The notes below the pieces were generated by a model. That model saw only the letters and a list, made by a program, of their open reading frames with translations, searched no databases and was not told the origin of the DNA. A stretch of DNA of 64,000 nt from an uncultured Marinobacterium sp. (lineage in GTDB: Bacteria > Pseudomonadota > Gammaproteobacteria > Pseudomonadales > Balneatricaceae). Every line of letters starts with the position of its first letter. Within the stretch, counting starts at the first letter, position 1. This document shows positions 18,218 to 28,670 of this stretch, piece by piece. The stretch lies in contig CANMWJ010000016.1 in the NCBI GenBank assembly GCA_947501565.1, positions 50,650-114,649 of the forward strand, read 5' to 3'. The position numbers and the translations under genes are program-made.

Positions 18218-18231
18218 TTGGCATATACCAG
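18218..18231. promoter_or_regulatory. Third operator-like palindrome, before the ureidoglycolate-lyase-like gene
   Basis: Read on the minus strand this is CTGGTATATGCCAA, two differences from the perfect palindrome before phnW (CTGGTATATACCAG). It lies 24 bp upstream of the gene's most upstream start. The rest of the intergenic region (18195-18563) shows no other clear signal. Confidence 0.5.
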
Positions 18232-18563
18232 ATTACCGAAGCTGTATGACGAATTAAACTGACCTGCTTTCGTGACATAAAAACTTCATCTAAGCGCGTC
18301 GACAAAAAAGCACCCGATGCACGCAGAGACCGCGATTTTACTGGGCTATCAGGGAATCACTTGCTCTGCACAATCGCTTCCTACAGCGATCTGTGATAGC
18401 GTCCGATACAGATATTCCAGTAGTTTTTGTAGAACACTATTGCGACTTCCTCGCTGGTATCTCGGTCTGCAGATAATCCTCGACATGGATCGCTGTTTAT
18501 CTGCTTACAGAGCCCCGATGACCTCTCTGAGCCGGTGTACCTCTCGGGAAACAAGGAGTTTAC

Positions 18564-19691
18564 ATGCGAGTAGAACAATATCGCCTGGACGCAGATAGCC
18601 TCCAGACCGGACTTAAGCCCCTGCAAACGTCTCCTGATCTGGTGCTGGTCTTTGCTTCAAAGGCCCTGAGCCAGGACTCCACTCTCTTCGACCAGCTGCT
18701 CACCGCTTATCCCGACAGCGCCCTCGCAGGCTGCACAACCGCCGGAGAGATCTGTGGTGATGAGGTATCCGATGAGAGCGCCAGCATCTGTGAGGTCACC
18801 TTCGACGAGGGCCGCTGCGAGGTGGTCACGGCACCGGTGGCGGGGATCAGCCACTCCTTTGAAGCGGGTGAAGAGCTGGCAAAACGGCTACCAACGACGG
18901 GATTACGCGCCGTCATCGTGCTCGGCCCGGGTGTGGACGTGAACGGCAGCGCCATCGTCGATGGTATGGCCAGCGTGCTGGGCGGCACAGTGCCGATCAG
19001 CGGCGGTCTCGCCGGGGACGGCGCCGATTTTCAGGAAACCGCCACGCTCTCGGCGAAAGGTTTTCTCAGTCGCGAGATCTGTGCGATCGGCCTGTACGGT
19101 AAAAGCCTATCGCTGGAGTACGGCTCTTTTGGCGGCTGGGAACCCTTCGGCCCGATGCGCAAAGTCACCCGCTGCGACGGCAATATTCTCTACGAGCTGG
19201 ATAACAAACCGGCATTGGATCTCTATAAACAGTACCTTGGCGAGTATGCCCGCGAGCTGCCCTCCTCGGCGTTGCTGTTTCCGCTGGAGATGGTCAGCGC
19301 GGCGCGGCAGGAGTCGGGTATTATCCGCACCATACTGGGCATCGATGAGGAGGCGGGCAGCCTGATCCTTGCTGGCGATATCGACGCCAACGGGTATCTG
19401 CGCCTGATGCACACCTCCATCGACGGGCTGATCGAAGGTGCCGAAACCGCTGCGGACAACATCTCCGCAAACGACGCCCATCGGCTGGCGATTCTTGTCA
19501 GCTGCGTCGGCCGCAAACTGGTGATGGGCGATGAGGTATCGGAAGAGGTCGAAGCGGTGAATATGCGGCTTGGCCCACAGACCGCAACCGTCGGTTTCTA
19601 CTCCTACGGCGAGATCTGCCCATCGCAAAAGCTGTTACGTTGTGACCTGCACAACCAGACGATGACCCTGACCGTACTCTCTGAAGGTTAA
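18564..19691 (+). CDS. FIST-domain sensor protein, NosP-like
   Basis: 375 aa soluble protein with FIST_N (about 15-205: LVLVFASKALSQDSTLFDQLLTAYPDSALAGCTTAGEI, VPISGGLAGDGA) and FIST_C (about 220-355: SALLFPLEMVSAA, LAILVSCVGRKLVMG, VGFYSYGEICP). FIST proteins bind small ligands. The Pseudomonas member NosP binds haem and NO and controls the hybrid kinase encoded next to it. Here a hybrid kinase begins three bases after the stop codon, with its ribosome site inside the end of this gene, so the two are almost certainly co-translated partners. NO sensing is inferred from gene order; haem binding cannot be read from sequence. Confidence 0.85.
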   Translation: MRVEQYRLDADSLQTGLKPLQTSPDLVLVFASKALSQDSTLFDQLLTAYPDSALAGCTTAGEICGDEVSDESASICEVTFDEGRCEVVTAPVAGISHSFEAGEELAKRLPTTGLRAVIVLGPGVDVNGSAIVDGMASVLGGTVPISGGLAGDGADFQETATLSAKGFLSREICAIGLYGKSLSLEYGSFGGWEPFGPMRKVTRCDGNILYELDNKPALDLYKQYLGEYARELPSSALLFPLEMVSAARQESGIIRTILGIDEEAGSLILAGDIDANGYLRLMHTSIDGLIEGAETAADNISANDAHRLAILVSCVGRKLVMGDEVSEEVEAVNMRLGPQTATVGFYSYGEICPSQKLLRCDLHNQTMTLTVLSEG

Positions 19692-19694
19692 TTT

Positions 19695-22600
19695 ATGTCC
19701 CTGCACCGTCTTCTCTCCCGCCAGTTAAAGCTCTCCTCGCAGCTCGATAAGGCGCTGCTGCAATCGGGGGACCTTGAGCAGATTACCCGATCATTGCTGG
19801 CAGACAGAGAACCGGAGCAGGTAATCGCCGACCTGCTGGAGCGGGTTAACGAGAGTTACACCCGACATGACCGCGACATTAAGCTGCGCACCAACAGCCT
19901 CAACACCAGCCACCGGGAGCTGGAGGAGCTGAATAACGCGCTGCGCACCGAATCGCACTTCCAGAACGAGCTGATCGCCTCGCTGGAAGACAACATAGAA
20001 AACCTGCTGCGCAGCTCCGGACGCGAACTGGACCACCGGTCGCTGGACGTTAATCAGCTCCCCGATGTCTTTGCCGATCTGCTGCACGAAAACCAGGCCG
20101 CCAAGCGGCAGCTGGAGTTCCAGAAGTTCGCGCTGGATGAACACGCCATCGTCAGCATCACCGATCGCGAGGGCAAGATTATCTACGCCAACGATAAGTT
20201 CTGCGCCATCTCCGGATACAAGCGTGAAGAGCTCATCGGGCAAACCCACCGCATCGTAAAGTCCAATGAACACCCTAAAGCGTTCTATCAGGAACTCTGG
20301 GATACCATCCTGCAGGGCAAGGTGTGGCATGGCGAGGTAAAAAACAGCACCCGCGAGGGCGGTTACTACTGGGTTTCGGCGACTATCATGCCGATCCTGG
20401 GAGAGGATAACCAACCCGAGCAGTTTATCTCCATCCGCACCGACATCACCCGTATCAAAGATATGGAGCAGGCGCTGCAGAAGGAGCGTCGCTTCCTCGA
20501 GAAACTGGCTAATACCCTGGGCGAAGGCGTTTACGCGCTGGATACCTCGGGCTACTGCATCTTCGTCAACGATGAGGCGGAACGGATCCTGGGCTGGTCT
20601 AAAGCGGAGCTACAGGGGCACAAAATACACGACCTGATCCACCACCGGGATGCCCACGGCAACCGGGTGCCTTCGTCCGAATGCAGCATCATGCTGGTCA
20701 ACCGGGACAACAAAACCTACCACTCCGATAACGAGTATTTCATCCACAAAAGTGGCGATGGCATCCCGGTAGAAGTCACCTCCGCACCCCTGATACACAA
20801 AGGCGTGCGTACCGGATCGGTGGCTGCATTCAGGGATATCACCCAGCGCAAACAGGATCAGCTCAGCCTCGAACTCGCGCTGGAGAAAGCGGAACAGGCA
20901 ACCCGGGCTAAGAGTGAATTCCTGGCCAATATGAGCCACGAGATCCGCACGCCGATGAACGCCATCATCGGCCTCAGCTACCTGACGCTGGATACGGATC
21001 TGGACAGAAAACAGCGGGACTATGTGGGCAAGATACAGACCTCTGCGCAGAGCCTGCTGAACATCATCAATGACATACTGGATTTTTCCAAGATCGAAGC
21101 CGGTCAGCTACAGATCGAATCGGTAGAGTTTGATCTGGATGAACTGCTGCGCGGCGTCTACGACGTGAACCAACTACGTGCGCAAGAGAAAGGGATCGCA
21201 TTCTCCATCCACCGGGGATACGAACTCGCCTCCCGATTTAAAGGCGACCCGGTACGCATCAGCCAGATCCTCAATAATCTGGTCAGCAACGCCGTCAAAT
21301 TCACCATGCAGGGCGCGGTGACCGTTGAGCTGCTGCCGCAGCAGGTCAGTCCACAGACCGTACAGATGCGTTTTCAGGTCACCGATACCGGCGTCGGCAT
21401 CGCAGATGAGTACAAGGCCACCCTGTTCGACGCCTTTACCCAAGCAGACGCCAGTACCACCCGCCGCCACGGCGGTACCGGACTTGGCCTCTCCATTACA
21501 CGCCAACTGACCGAACTGATTGGCGGCACCATCAATCTGGAAAGTGAACTGAATAAAGGTACGCGGATCTGGGCGGATATTCCGCTGATCCGCGTACAGG
21601 ACAACACCGCGCCGGAAGGCTCCCATCTGCTGGCGGGCAAAACCGTGCTGCTGATCGGCGCCGATGCAACCTTGCTTAGTTTTATCCACAGCTTCAGTCT
21701 GCCCTACCACGCCTTTGCCCTGGATGAGAGCGCACTGCCGGAGATCCGCCACTGCCTGGATAACACACCGGTCGACTGCATGATCTTTGTCACTGACAGT
21801 GTTCCGCCACAACAGCTGCAAGCCTTTTTCGCGCAGCTCAACCAACACTCGTCTGCGTGCCAGAAGATTCCGGCGGTACTGGTGAGTCCGGATGACAACA
21901 ACACGGCGCTGCAGGTGCCGGGCTCGCAGCTGCACCGTCTATCCGAGCTGCGAACGCCCTCTTCCCTGCTAGATACCCTGCAGACAGCGCTGCAGGCGGA
22001 CCTCACTCACGAGATCGTCACACCTCGTCCTCACACGGGTAGCACTCAAACCGAAGCCCTCAATGGCGTGCGGATCCTGCTGGCAGAAGACAACCCGATC
22101 AATACCGAAGTGGCGCGGGGCATGCTGGACCGACTGGGATGTGTAACCACCAGCGTGGTAAACGGCGAGGAAGCGCTCGCCTGTCTGGCGCAGGAACAGT
22201 TCGATATCGTGCTGATGGATCTGCAGATGCCGGTGATGGACGGCATCACCGCCGCCAGCCATATCCGAGCTGACAGCCGCTACGATGCACTGCCGGTGAT
22301 AGCGCTGACCGCACACGCCATGTCCGGGGATAAACAGCGCAGCCTTGATGCCGGGATGAACGACCACATCACTAAACCGATCAATCCGGATGAACTGGTC
22401 GAAACCCTGCATCGCTGGGTACACGCCGATAGCAGCATAACCCCGCAAGCTCCCCATACCCCACCAGACGCCATCGAGCACTGCACCCTTGATCTGCCGG
22501 GGCTGGACTATCAGGGCGCGCTGAAACGGCTCTCCAACGACATCGATTTCTACCTCTCCCTGTGGCAGCAATTTGAGAAACGCTACCCCGATCTGGGGCA

Positions 22601-23084
22601 ACAGGCGCGAGAACGGTTTGCGGCCCGTGATCTGGCCGGACTGAACGCCTTTGGACATGGTCTGAAGGGGGTATGCGGCAATCTGGGTGCGGATGCCCTG
22701 GCGGTCACAGCGCTGGAGATGGAACAGCTTGCAGAGCTACCGGCCGACGGTGGCGACTGGATCATCCACACGCTGACCTATCAGCAGAACAGCCTACGCA
22801 AGAACCTGGAGCGCCTGCGCGAGCAGCTTACCCAGACGACATCGGACAACAAAGCTGACAACCAAACCGAAAACCACGACAACCTGCGGGCACAGCTGGA
22901 AACGCTGATCCCCCTGCTGCAGGAGGGTGACACGGATGTACTGGGTCTGGTGTCCGAGTTGGAAGCCTATAACGGCGAAGCGGTGAAGGGCGCGATCGGT
23001 CAGATCATCGACGCAATTATGGAGTTCGACTTTGAGCTGGCGACTGAAGCCGCTGAAAAGCTGCATGCGCGCCTGAGCACCTGA
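19695..23084 (+). CDS. Hybrid histidine kinase (PAS-PAS-HisKA-ATPase-pseudoREC-REC-HPt) paired with FIST sensor
   Basis: 1129 aa, cytoplasmic, no membrane segment. Order: coiled-coil head (1-140), PAS (about 142-255), PAS (about 265-390), HisKA with H415 in [10 protein letters not shown], HATPase (about 510-640), a degenerate receiver (about 650-775) with RTPS where the conserved lysine-proline should be, a true receiver with D842 in [11 protein letters not shown], an HPt domain with H988 in GHGLKG, and a 70-residue tail containing EFDFELATEAAEKL. It would form a full phosphorelay inside one chain and pass phosphate to a separate regulator. It follows the FIST gene by three bases. A terminator follows the stop codon. 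Confidence 0.92.
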   Translation: MSLHRLLSRQLKLSSQLDKALLQSGDLEQITRSLLADREPEQVIADLLERVNESYTRHDRDIKLRTNSLNTSHRELEELNNALRTESHFQNELIASLEDNIENLLRSSGRELDHRSLDVNQLPDVFADLLHENQAAKRQLEFQKFALDEHAIVSITDREGKIIYANDKFCAISGYKREELIGQTHRIVKSNEHPKAFYQELWDTILQGKVWHGEVKNSTREGGYYWVSATIMPILGEDNQPEQFISIRTDITRIKDMEQALQKERRFLEKLANTLGEGVYALDTSGYCIFVNDEAERILGWSKAELQGHKIHDLIHHRDAHGNRVPSSECSIMLVNRDNKTYHSDNEYFIHKSGDGIPVEVTSAPLIHKGVRTGSVAAFRDITQRKQDQLSLELALEKAEQATRAKSEFLANMSHEIRTPMNAIIGLSYLTLDTDLDRKQRDYVGKIQTSAQSLLNIINDILDFSKIEAGQLQIESVEFDLDELLRGVYDVNQLRAQEKGIAFSIHRGYELASRFKGDPVRISQILNNLVSNAVKFTMQGAVTVELLPQQVSPQTVQMRFQVTDTGVGIADEYKATLFDAFTQADASTTRRHGGTGLGLSITRQLTELIGGTINLESELNKGTRIWADIPLIRVQDNTAPEGSHLLAGKTVLLIGADATLLSFIHSFSLPYHAFALDESALPEIRHCLDNTPVDCMIFVTDSVPPQQLQAFFAQLNQHSSACQKIPAVLVSPDDNNTALQVPGSQLHRLSELRTPSSLLDTLQTALQADLTHEIVTPRPHTGSTQTEALNGVRILLAEDNPINTEVARGMLDRLGCVTTSVVNGEEALACLAQEQFDIVLMDLQMPVMDGITAASHIRADSRYDALPVIALTAHAMSGDKQRSLDAGMNDHITKPINPDELVETLHRWVHADSSITPQAPHTPPDAIEHCTLDLPGLDYQGALKRLSNDIDFYLSLWQQFEKRYPDLGQQARERFAARDLAGLNAFGHGLKGVCGNLGADALAVTALEMEQLAELPADGGDWIIHTLTYQQNSLRKNLERLREQLTQTTSDNKADNQTENHDNLRAQLETLIPLLQEGDTDVLGLVSELEAYNGEAVKGAIGQIIDAIMEFDFELATEAAEKLHARLST

Positions 23085-23101
23085 ATCCGCACACTAAAAG
23101 T

Positions 23102-23131
23102 AAACGGGCCACCCAAGGTCGCCCGTTTTTG
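23102..23131. terminator. Terminator between two convergent hybrid-kinase genes
   Basis: AAACGGGC (23102-23109) pairs with GCCCGTTT (23121-23128), followed by TT on the plus strand and an A/T run on the minus side, so it can serve both convergent genes. Confidence 0.8.
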
Positions 23132-23141
23132 TATCTGCGCC

Positions 23142-26042
23142 TCAGGAGGCCAGCTGTGCCCGTAGCTGCTCGATGTTGCTGCACGCAGCGTCGAAGTCAA
23201 AGTCATCCAGGCAGCCGCTGATGGTTCTGCCCAGCTCCGCGTACGGTGTATCAGCCGTCGATGCTTCCAGATCGCCGGCGAACTCAACACAGCTGACATC
23301 CCCGATGCGCGTTAGCTCTTCAAGCTCCTCCAGCAGGGTATCCAGTGCGGCGGTATCCAGTGACGTATCCGCTTTGGCCTCGGCCTTACCCGACGTATTC
23401 TGGTACTCGCTGATCGCATCGGTCAGCGCGACCATCGCCTGCTCCAGTTCAGCAAGATACCCCTGAACGGCACCCGCTGACTGTTCATCAGGCTGGATAC
23501 AGACCTTCTCCAGCGCCTGCGCGATCTGCGCAACCTGCTCCGCGCCCAAGGTCGCGGCCGCGCCGCGCAATGCATGTGCTGAAGCACTCAGGCTTGGGTA
23601 GTCCTCGTCGCCAGCGCAGCCTTTCCACTCCGTCGCCCGGCTGCGATTCTGCTCCATAAACTGACCCAGCAACTGCAGATGGAGATCTCTGTTGCCGGAC
23701 AAGCGTTGCAGTGCTCCTTCAACATCCAGCACCGGCGAGAAACCGGATCGAACCGGGCTACTGGTTACCGCTCTTTCTTTTTCTGTTTCCGTTTCGATCT
23801 CGACGGTTTCGCCCAACAACCAGGTCTGCAACGCACCCTGTAGCGCCTTAGGATCGATCGGCTTGGACAGGTGATCATTCATCCCGGCCGCGAGACTCTT
23901 CTCCATATCGCCCGCCATCGCATTTGCGGTCAGGGCGATGACCGGAAGCGCATCAAATTGCGGCTGTTTGCGGATCTCCTGCGTGGCGGTGTAGCCATCC
24001 ATAACCGGCATCTGGACATCCATCAACACCAGATCAAACTGTTCCCGCTGCAGCCAATCCAGCGCTTCCTGCCCATTCGCCGCGCAACTGACATGCACCG
24101 ACAGTGCCTCCAGCATGCCGCAGGCCACTTCGGTATTGATGGCGTTATCCTCCACCAGCAGTATGCGGGCGTTCGGGAAGCGGAGCGGCATATCCAGGTC
24201 CGCCGCTTTCTCAGCCCCGTCCAGCTTATCCTCAACACTGAGCACGTTGATCAGGGTATCGAAGATAGAAGATGGGGTGATCAGCTCAGACACGAAGTGC
24301 AGTGACAGGTTCTCCGGTAGAGAGATCTGATCCAAAGGCGCAGTGCGTGTGCTGATAATGACGACCGGCGTCACCGCCGTTGCCAGTTTGGTGATACCAC
24401 CCAGGGTTTTCTGCAGCGCCTCGGTTTCCAGGTTCCCGGCGGCATCCACCACCATGATCAGGTCTAGCTCACGACGTTCGCTTTCCCGCTCCACCGTGCG
24501 CCAGTCAATCGACTGTATCTCGCTCTCGTGCGCCAGTACCTGCACGCCGAAGGAATCCAGTATCGGATGCAGTGAGTCGGTCTCACCGAGCAGCAACACG
24601 CCAATGCCTTTCAGCACAGAGCGCAGATCGCAGCCTTTACCGAGCGGGGGATCGGTGGCTTTTAACGGCAGTTCGCAGATAAAGGTACTGCCCACACCCA
24701 CTTCACTCTGCACCCGGATCTCACCGCCCATCAGGTTAACCAGCTGTCGGGAGATGGTCAGGCCCAGACCGGTACCGCCAAATTTACGCGTGGTGCTGCT
24801 GTCCGCCTGGGTGAATGGGATAAACAGTTGCTTGCGCTGCTCCTCATCAATACCGATACCGGTATCGGCAATTTTGAAGCTGAGCAAGCGGATATCACCC
24901 TGACGGCTGGCACACTCGACCAGAATATCCACCCGCCCTTCGTTGGTGAATTTCACGGCGTTACCAACGATATTGGTCAACACCTGAGTAAGACGCAGCG
25001 GGTCACCCAGATAGTGGTCCGGCAGCGTCAGATCCCGGCGGATGCTCAGAGCGATCCCCTTCTCCCGCGCCTTGAGGTGATTCACCACATGCACCTGCTG
25101 CAACACCTCATCCAGACTAAACTCCGTCTCCTCCACATCCAGCTGACCCGCTTCGATCTTGGAGAAGTCGAGAATATCGTTGATGATGCCGAGCAGATTA
25201 TTGGACGCGCTCTGGATTTTGCTTAAGTAGTTACGCTGCGCTTTGGTCAGCTCTGTATCCAGTGAGAGGTGGGTCAGGCCGATAATGGCGTTCATCGGCG
25301 TGCGGATCTCGTGGCTCATATTAGCCAGAAAACGGCTTTTAGCCTGCGCCGCCAATTCGGCTTTTTGTACCGCTTGGTAGAGTTCGCTGTTCTGCTGGGA
25401 GATGGTGCTGTGCATCTTGTTAAACGCACGGTAAACATCACCAATCTCATCGGAGGACTTCACCTCCAGCGATTTATTGAAAGAGCCGATCTGAATGCGT
25501 ACCGCGGCTTCTCGCAGCTCCGCCAGCGGGTTGATCACCAGCTTACGGTTCCACCAGCCGCCGAACACGATAATAAACAGACACACCAGGATGGTTGCTG
25601 TGCGCAGCACCACCACTTGCTCGTTGATATGCTGCAGCGCAGAGTCGATCTTCAGTTGGTAACGGAATGTTCCGAGTTGGGTCAGCCCCCAGACAATCTC
25701 CTCCTCGATCACCATAACCCGGCCCTCCTCTTCATCAAAGGAAACCGGCTCCATGGGGTAGATCTGCATGCCATCCTCGGACAGCAATACCAGATGACCG
25801 TCGGAGTTTTCCGAGTGCATGCTCTCCTGATTCTGCAGGATGCTGTAGATCTTGGAGATATCACCGGCTACCAGCTCTTCAGCCACAATCGGGGCCAGGA
25901 CCTGCAGCTCAGAGCGCTCACCGTCAAGATAGGCCGCGATTTGCTTCTCCGTAAAATAGGGAACAAAGACAAACTCAACGGCCAGCAGGAAGATACCCAG
26001 GCTGAAGACAACCGGGGTAATGATCTTGGTGGAGATCTTCAC
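23142..26042 (-). CDS. Membrane hybrid histidine kinase (HAMP-HisKA-ATPase-pseudoREC-REC-HPt) paired with PhnD-like protein
   Basis: 966 aa. Transmembrane segments at about 8-30 and 150-170 flank a small periplasmic domain. A HAMP region is followed by HisKA with H244 ([11 protein letters not shown]), HATPase ([12 protein letters not shown]), a degenerate receiver ending in [11 protein letters not shown], a true receiver with D675 ([11 protein letters not shown]), an HPt domain with H823 ([13 protein letters not shown]), and a C-terminal tail with [15 protein letters not shown]. The gene begins eight bases after the PhnD-like binding-protein gene, like TorT/TorS, where a periplasmic protein informs a kinase. 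The upstream HD-GYP response regulator is its likely output. Catalytic half and tail closely resemble the kinases at 19695 and 28663. Confidence 0.92.
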   Translation of the reverse strand: MKISTKIITPVVFSLGIFLLAVEFVFVPYFTEKQIAAYLDGERSELQVLAPIVAEELVAGDISKIYSILQNQESMHSENSDGHLVLLSEDGMQIYPMEPVSFDEEEGRVMVIEEEIVWGLTQLGTFRYQLKIDSALQHINEQVVVLRTATILVCLFIIVFGGWWNRKLVINPLAELREAAVRIQIGSFNKSLEVKSSDEIGDVYRAFNKMHSTISQQNSELYQAVQKAELAAQAKSRFLANMSHEIRTPMNAIIGLTHLSLDTELTKAQRNYLSKIQSASNNLLGIINDILDFSKIEAGQLDVEETEFSLDEVLQQVHVVNHLKAREKGIALSIRRDLTLPDHYLGDPLRLTQVLTNIVGNAVKFTNEGRVDILVECASRQGDIRLLSFKIADTGIGIDEEQRKQLFIPFTQADSSTTRKFGGTGLGLTISRQLVNLMGGEIRVQSEVGVGSTFICELPLKATDPPLGKGCDLRSVLKGIGVLLLGETDSLHPILDSFGVQVLAHESEIQSIDWRTVERESERRELDLIMVVDAAGNLETEALQKTLGGITKLATAVTPVVIISTRTAPLDQISLPENLSLHFVSELITPSSIFDTLINVLSVEDKLDGAEKAADLDMPLRFPNARILLVEDNAINTEVACGMLEALSVHVSCAANGQEALDWLQREQFDLVLMDVQMPVMDGYTATQEIRKQPQFDALPVIALTANAMAGDMEKSLAAGMNDHLSKPIDPKALQGALQTWLLGETVEIETETEKERAVTSSPVRSGFSPVLDVEGALQRLSGNRDLHLQLLGQFMEQNRSRATEWKGCAGDEDYPSLSASAHALRGAAATLGAEQVAQIAQALEKVCIQPDEQSAGAVQGYLAELEQAMVALTDAISEYQNTSGKAEAKADTSLDTAALDTLLEELEELTRIGDVSCVEFAGDLEASTADTPYAELGRTISGCLDDFDFDAACSNIEQLRAQLAS

Positions 26043-26050
26043 GTTATGAA

Positions 26051-26872
26051 TTACTCAGGCGCGACGTAATAGCGCGCCAGGTTTAGCTTGCGGATACCGT
26101 CATAGTCACCGTCCGTTGCCGGACCGATCTTCTTAAACGGCACTTTTGCCAACAACGCCTTCTGTTCCGCATTGTTGCCCATCTCAATCAACGCACCCTG
26201 CACCTGTTTCACCACCGCCTCATCCAGCGAGACTTTCGCGGTCAGCGGGTGCGGCTGCACTTTGTCGGTTTTCGCCAGAATTCTCAGCTTGTCCTTCACT
26301 TGGTCTGGTTGCCGGTTGAAGGTCTTCTGCACCCCGCCACCGGCCTGCGCCATACCCAGGACAACGTTCAGGAATACCGAGGAGTGGGTTTTCACATATT
26401 TTGCGTTAAAGGAGACACCGTACTTCTCCCGCAACTCGGCACGGATCATCAGGGATGCCCCCAGGGCGTTCGGCGCCGGGAAAACCAGCGTTTTACCCTC
26501 CAGTTGTTGCGGGGTGGTAATCTCGCTGTCCGCTTTGACCGCCAGAATACCGTAGAGCTGTCGTCCGTGGTCACGGATGATCGGCTTGTAGTGCTGCGCA
26601 GTGGTGTAGTGATAAGGGTTCATGTAGGCAAAATCGAACTTGCCCTCTGCAAACTCCTTCTCAAAGGTTGGAATATCCGGCGATCCCTCCAGGACAAACT
26701 GGTGTCCGGTTTTCTCCTCCAGCACCGTCAGGATCGGTTCCCAGATCGTGTGCAGGGTTTTGATATCAAACTGCGGTACAACCCCTACCTTAAAGGTATC
26801 CGCCCAGCTGGCAGGAGATACGAGAAGGGATACCAGCGAAACTGCCAGTAAAGACTTTTTACCAGGATACAT
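26051..26872 (-). CDS. PhnD-family periplasmic binding protein, probable sensor partner of the adjacent kinase
   Basis: 273 aa with a signal peptide ([24 protein letters not shown]). The mature protein matches phosphate/phosphonate-type binding proteins: [55 protein letters not shown]. Transport-type PhnD proteins sit with PhnC/PhnE; neither is present. The gene is sandwiched between an HD-GYP regulator gene (15 bp upstream) and a membrane hybrid kinase gene (8 bp downstream), so a sensing role in a TorT-like complex is more likely than uptake. The ligand is unknown; an oxyanion or phosphonate would suit the family. Confidence 0.85.
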   Translation of the reverse strand: MYPGKKSLLAVSLVSLLVSPASWADTFKVGVVPQFDIKTLHTIWEPILTVLEEKTGHQFVLEGSPDIPTFEKEFAEGKFDFAYMNPYHYTTAQHYKPIIRDHGRQLYGILAVKADSEITTPQQLEGKTLVFPAPNALGASLMIRAELREKYGVSFNAKYVKTHSSVFLNVVLGMAQAGGGVQKTFNRQPDQVKDKLRILAKTDKVQPHPLTAKVSLDEAVVKQVQGALIEMGNNAEQKALLAKVPFKKIGPATDGDYDGIRKLNLARYYVAPE

Positions 26873-26887
26873 CTGCTTTTCCTCTGT

Positions 26888-27976
26888 TTAGTCCTTATAG
26901 CGAGCGGCAATCTCTACAAATTGTTGCTCTACCTTCAAAAAGGCGTCGATGATGCTCGGGTCGAAGTGACTGCCGCTGCCTTCCAGCAGGATCGACCTGG
27001 CCTTTTCATGGTCAAACGCTGGCTTGTAGACACGCGCCGAGATCAGCGCATCGTAGACGTCAGCCACCGCCATCAGGCGACCAGAGATCGGGATATCCTC
27101 GCCGGCCAGCCCGTGTGGATAACCTTTACCGTTCCACTTCTCATGGTGGTAGGCGGAGATCTCACGGGCATAACGCAGGAAGGAGGTCTCGCCGCTACCC
27201 ATCTCCTGCTCGGCAACGGAGATCGCTTCCGCCCCCAGGCTGGCGTGGGTTTTCATGATCTCAAACTCTTCGTCGGTCAGCTTGCCGGGTTTGAGCAGGA
27301 TGTTGTCGGGAATGCCGACCTTACCGATATCGTGCAGCGGCGCCGATTTATAAAGCAAATCGATATTCTTCGGCGTGAGTTCTTCGGTATATAAGCCCAT
27401 TTCCACCAGCGCTTCCGCCAGCACTTTAAGGTAGTGCTGTGTACGACGGATATGGTTGCCGGTTTCGTTATCGCGGGTTTCTGCCAGGGACGCCAGGGCA
27501 TGAATGGTGATGTCCTGGGTTTTGGACAACTCCAGCGTACGTTCCCGAACTTTCTGTTCCAGAATCTCATTCTGGCGCGAGAGTTCATCCTTAGCGGATT
27601 TCAGTGCCAGGTGGTTCTGCACCCGTGCGGTCACAATCGCTGGGGAGATAGGCTTGGTGATGTAGTCGACGGCGCCGACCTCGAGCCCTTTGCGCTCATC
27701 AACCTCTTCGTTCATCGCAGTAACAAAGATGACGGGGATTGAGGAGGTCGCGGGATCCTCCTTGAGAATCTGACAAACCTGATAACCGTCCATATCTGGC
27801 ATCATCACATCCAGCAAAATCAGGTCAGGATTCATATCATGAACCCGTTTGATGCCCTGCTCGCCATTCTTGGCTGCGATTACACGGTATTGAGACTTCA
27901 GGAGATCGGAAAGAACCATAATGTTGATAGGTTCATCATCGACTACCAGGATCGTTTTCTTAACGATTTCCGACAT
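26888..27976 (-). CDS. Response regulator with HD-GYP c-di-GMP phosphodiesterase domain (RpfG-like)
   Basis: 362 aa from the ATG at 27976, nine residues before the receiver; the longer frame begins with a TTG at 28045. The receiver (about 5-125) has its aspartate in LILLDVMMPDMDGYQ and its lysine in YITKPISP. A coiled coil (about 130-170) leads to the HD-GYP domain with HDIGKVGIPDNILLKPGKL and HHEKWNGKGYPHGL, so the metal ligands and the GYP motif are intact and c-di-GMP hydrolysis is expected. It heads a three-gene unit with the PhnD-like protein and its kinase, and is divergent from the H-NOX gene 145 bp away. It may take phosphate from either kinase, as HnoD-type regulators do in Shewanella. 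Confidence 0.9.
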   Translation of the reverse strand: MSEIVKKTILVVDDEPINIMVLSDLLKSQYRVIAAKNGEQGIKRVHDMNPDLILLDVMMPDMDGYQVCQILKEDPATSSIPVIFVTAMNEEVDERKGLEVGAVDYITKPISPAIVTARVQNHLALKSAKDELSRQNEILEQKVRERTLELSKTQDITIHALASLAETRDNETGNHIRRTQHYLKVLAEALVEMGLYTEELTPKNIDLLYKSAPLHDIGKVGIPDNILLKPGKLTDEEFEIMKTHASLGAEAISVAEQEMGSGETSFLRYAREISAYHHEKWNGKGYPHGLAGEDIPISGRLMAVADVYDALISARVYKPAFDHEKARSILLEGSGSHFDPSIIDAFLKVEQQFVEIAARYKD

Positions 27977-28121
27977 AACTGCGTACGACCTCTGTACCGG
28001 CGCTATTTGCTTGTCCACTTTATTTAATAAATCCCTGTTAAACAACTGGGATTAGCGCAATCATAATAGATGCACTAACCTAGAATGTCAGGTCAGTCAG
28101 TGTAGTTGTACGGGAGGCAGT

Positions 28122-28670
28122 ATGCTTGGGATTGTATTCACCGAATTTATGGAGATGGTAGAGGACCGTTTTTCACCCGATGTACTGGATGACATCTTGG
28201 ATAGTCCAGACGTGGATAGTGATGGTGCCTATACCTCGGTCGGCTATTACGACCACCACGACATGGTCAAAATGGTCGTTGCCCTGAGCAAGCGGGTGGA
28301 CGTGCCGGTAGATGATCTGATCGAAGCCTTTGGCGAGCATATGTTCGGCATTCTGATCGGTAAATACCCGATGCTTAAGGCTGGCAACGAATGCACCCTC
28401 GACTTTCTTGAGACCGTCGACTCGACGGTGCACCGCGAAGTACTGAAACTTTACCCACAGGCCGAACTGCCGAAGTTCGACAGTCAGCGCCTCGGCGACG
28501 ATCATCTGTTGATGGCGTACCGCTCCAAACGCCCCTTCTCCCTGCTTGCACTTGGCCTGATCAAAGGCTGCGCCAGCTACTACGGTGAGAAACTGGAAAT
28601 CAGCCATCAATCAGAAGACCACGATGGCGAGTATCTGACCAACTTTGATATTAAAGTCGTGCATGAGTGA
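28122..28670 (+). CDS. hnoX: H-NOX haem nitric-oxide sensor protein
   Basis: 182 aa, the standard length of a stand-alone bacterial H-NOX. The proximal haem ligand is H104 ([15 protein letters not shown]) and the haem-propionate motif YxSxR is complete (Y133, S135, R137 in MAYRSKRPF). The N terminus [15 protein letters not shown] is diagnostic. In the family, NO binding to haem alters the activity of a co-transcribed kinase and, through it, c-di-GMP and biofilm behaviour. The kinase gene overlaps its last eight bases, so the pair is translationally coupled. A purine-rich ribosome site (GGGAGG) precedes the ATG. Confidence 0.95.
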   Translation: MLGIVFTEFMEMVEDRFSPDVLDDILDSPDVDSDGAYTSVGYYDHHDMVKMVVALSKRVDVPVDDLIEAFGEHMFGILIGKYPMLKAGNECTLDFLETVDSTVHREVLKLYPQAELPKFDSQRLGDDHLLMAYRSKRPFSLLALGLIKGCASYYGEKLEISHQSEDHDGEYLTNFDIKVVHE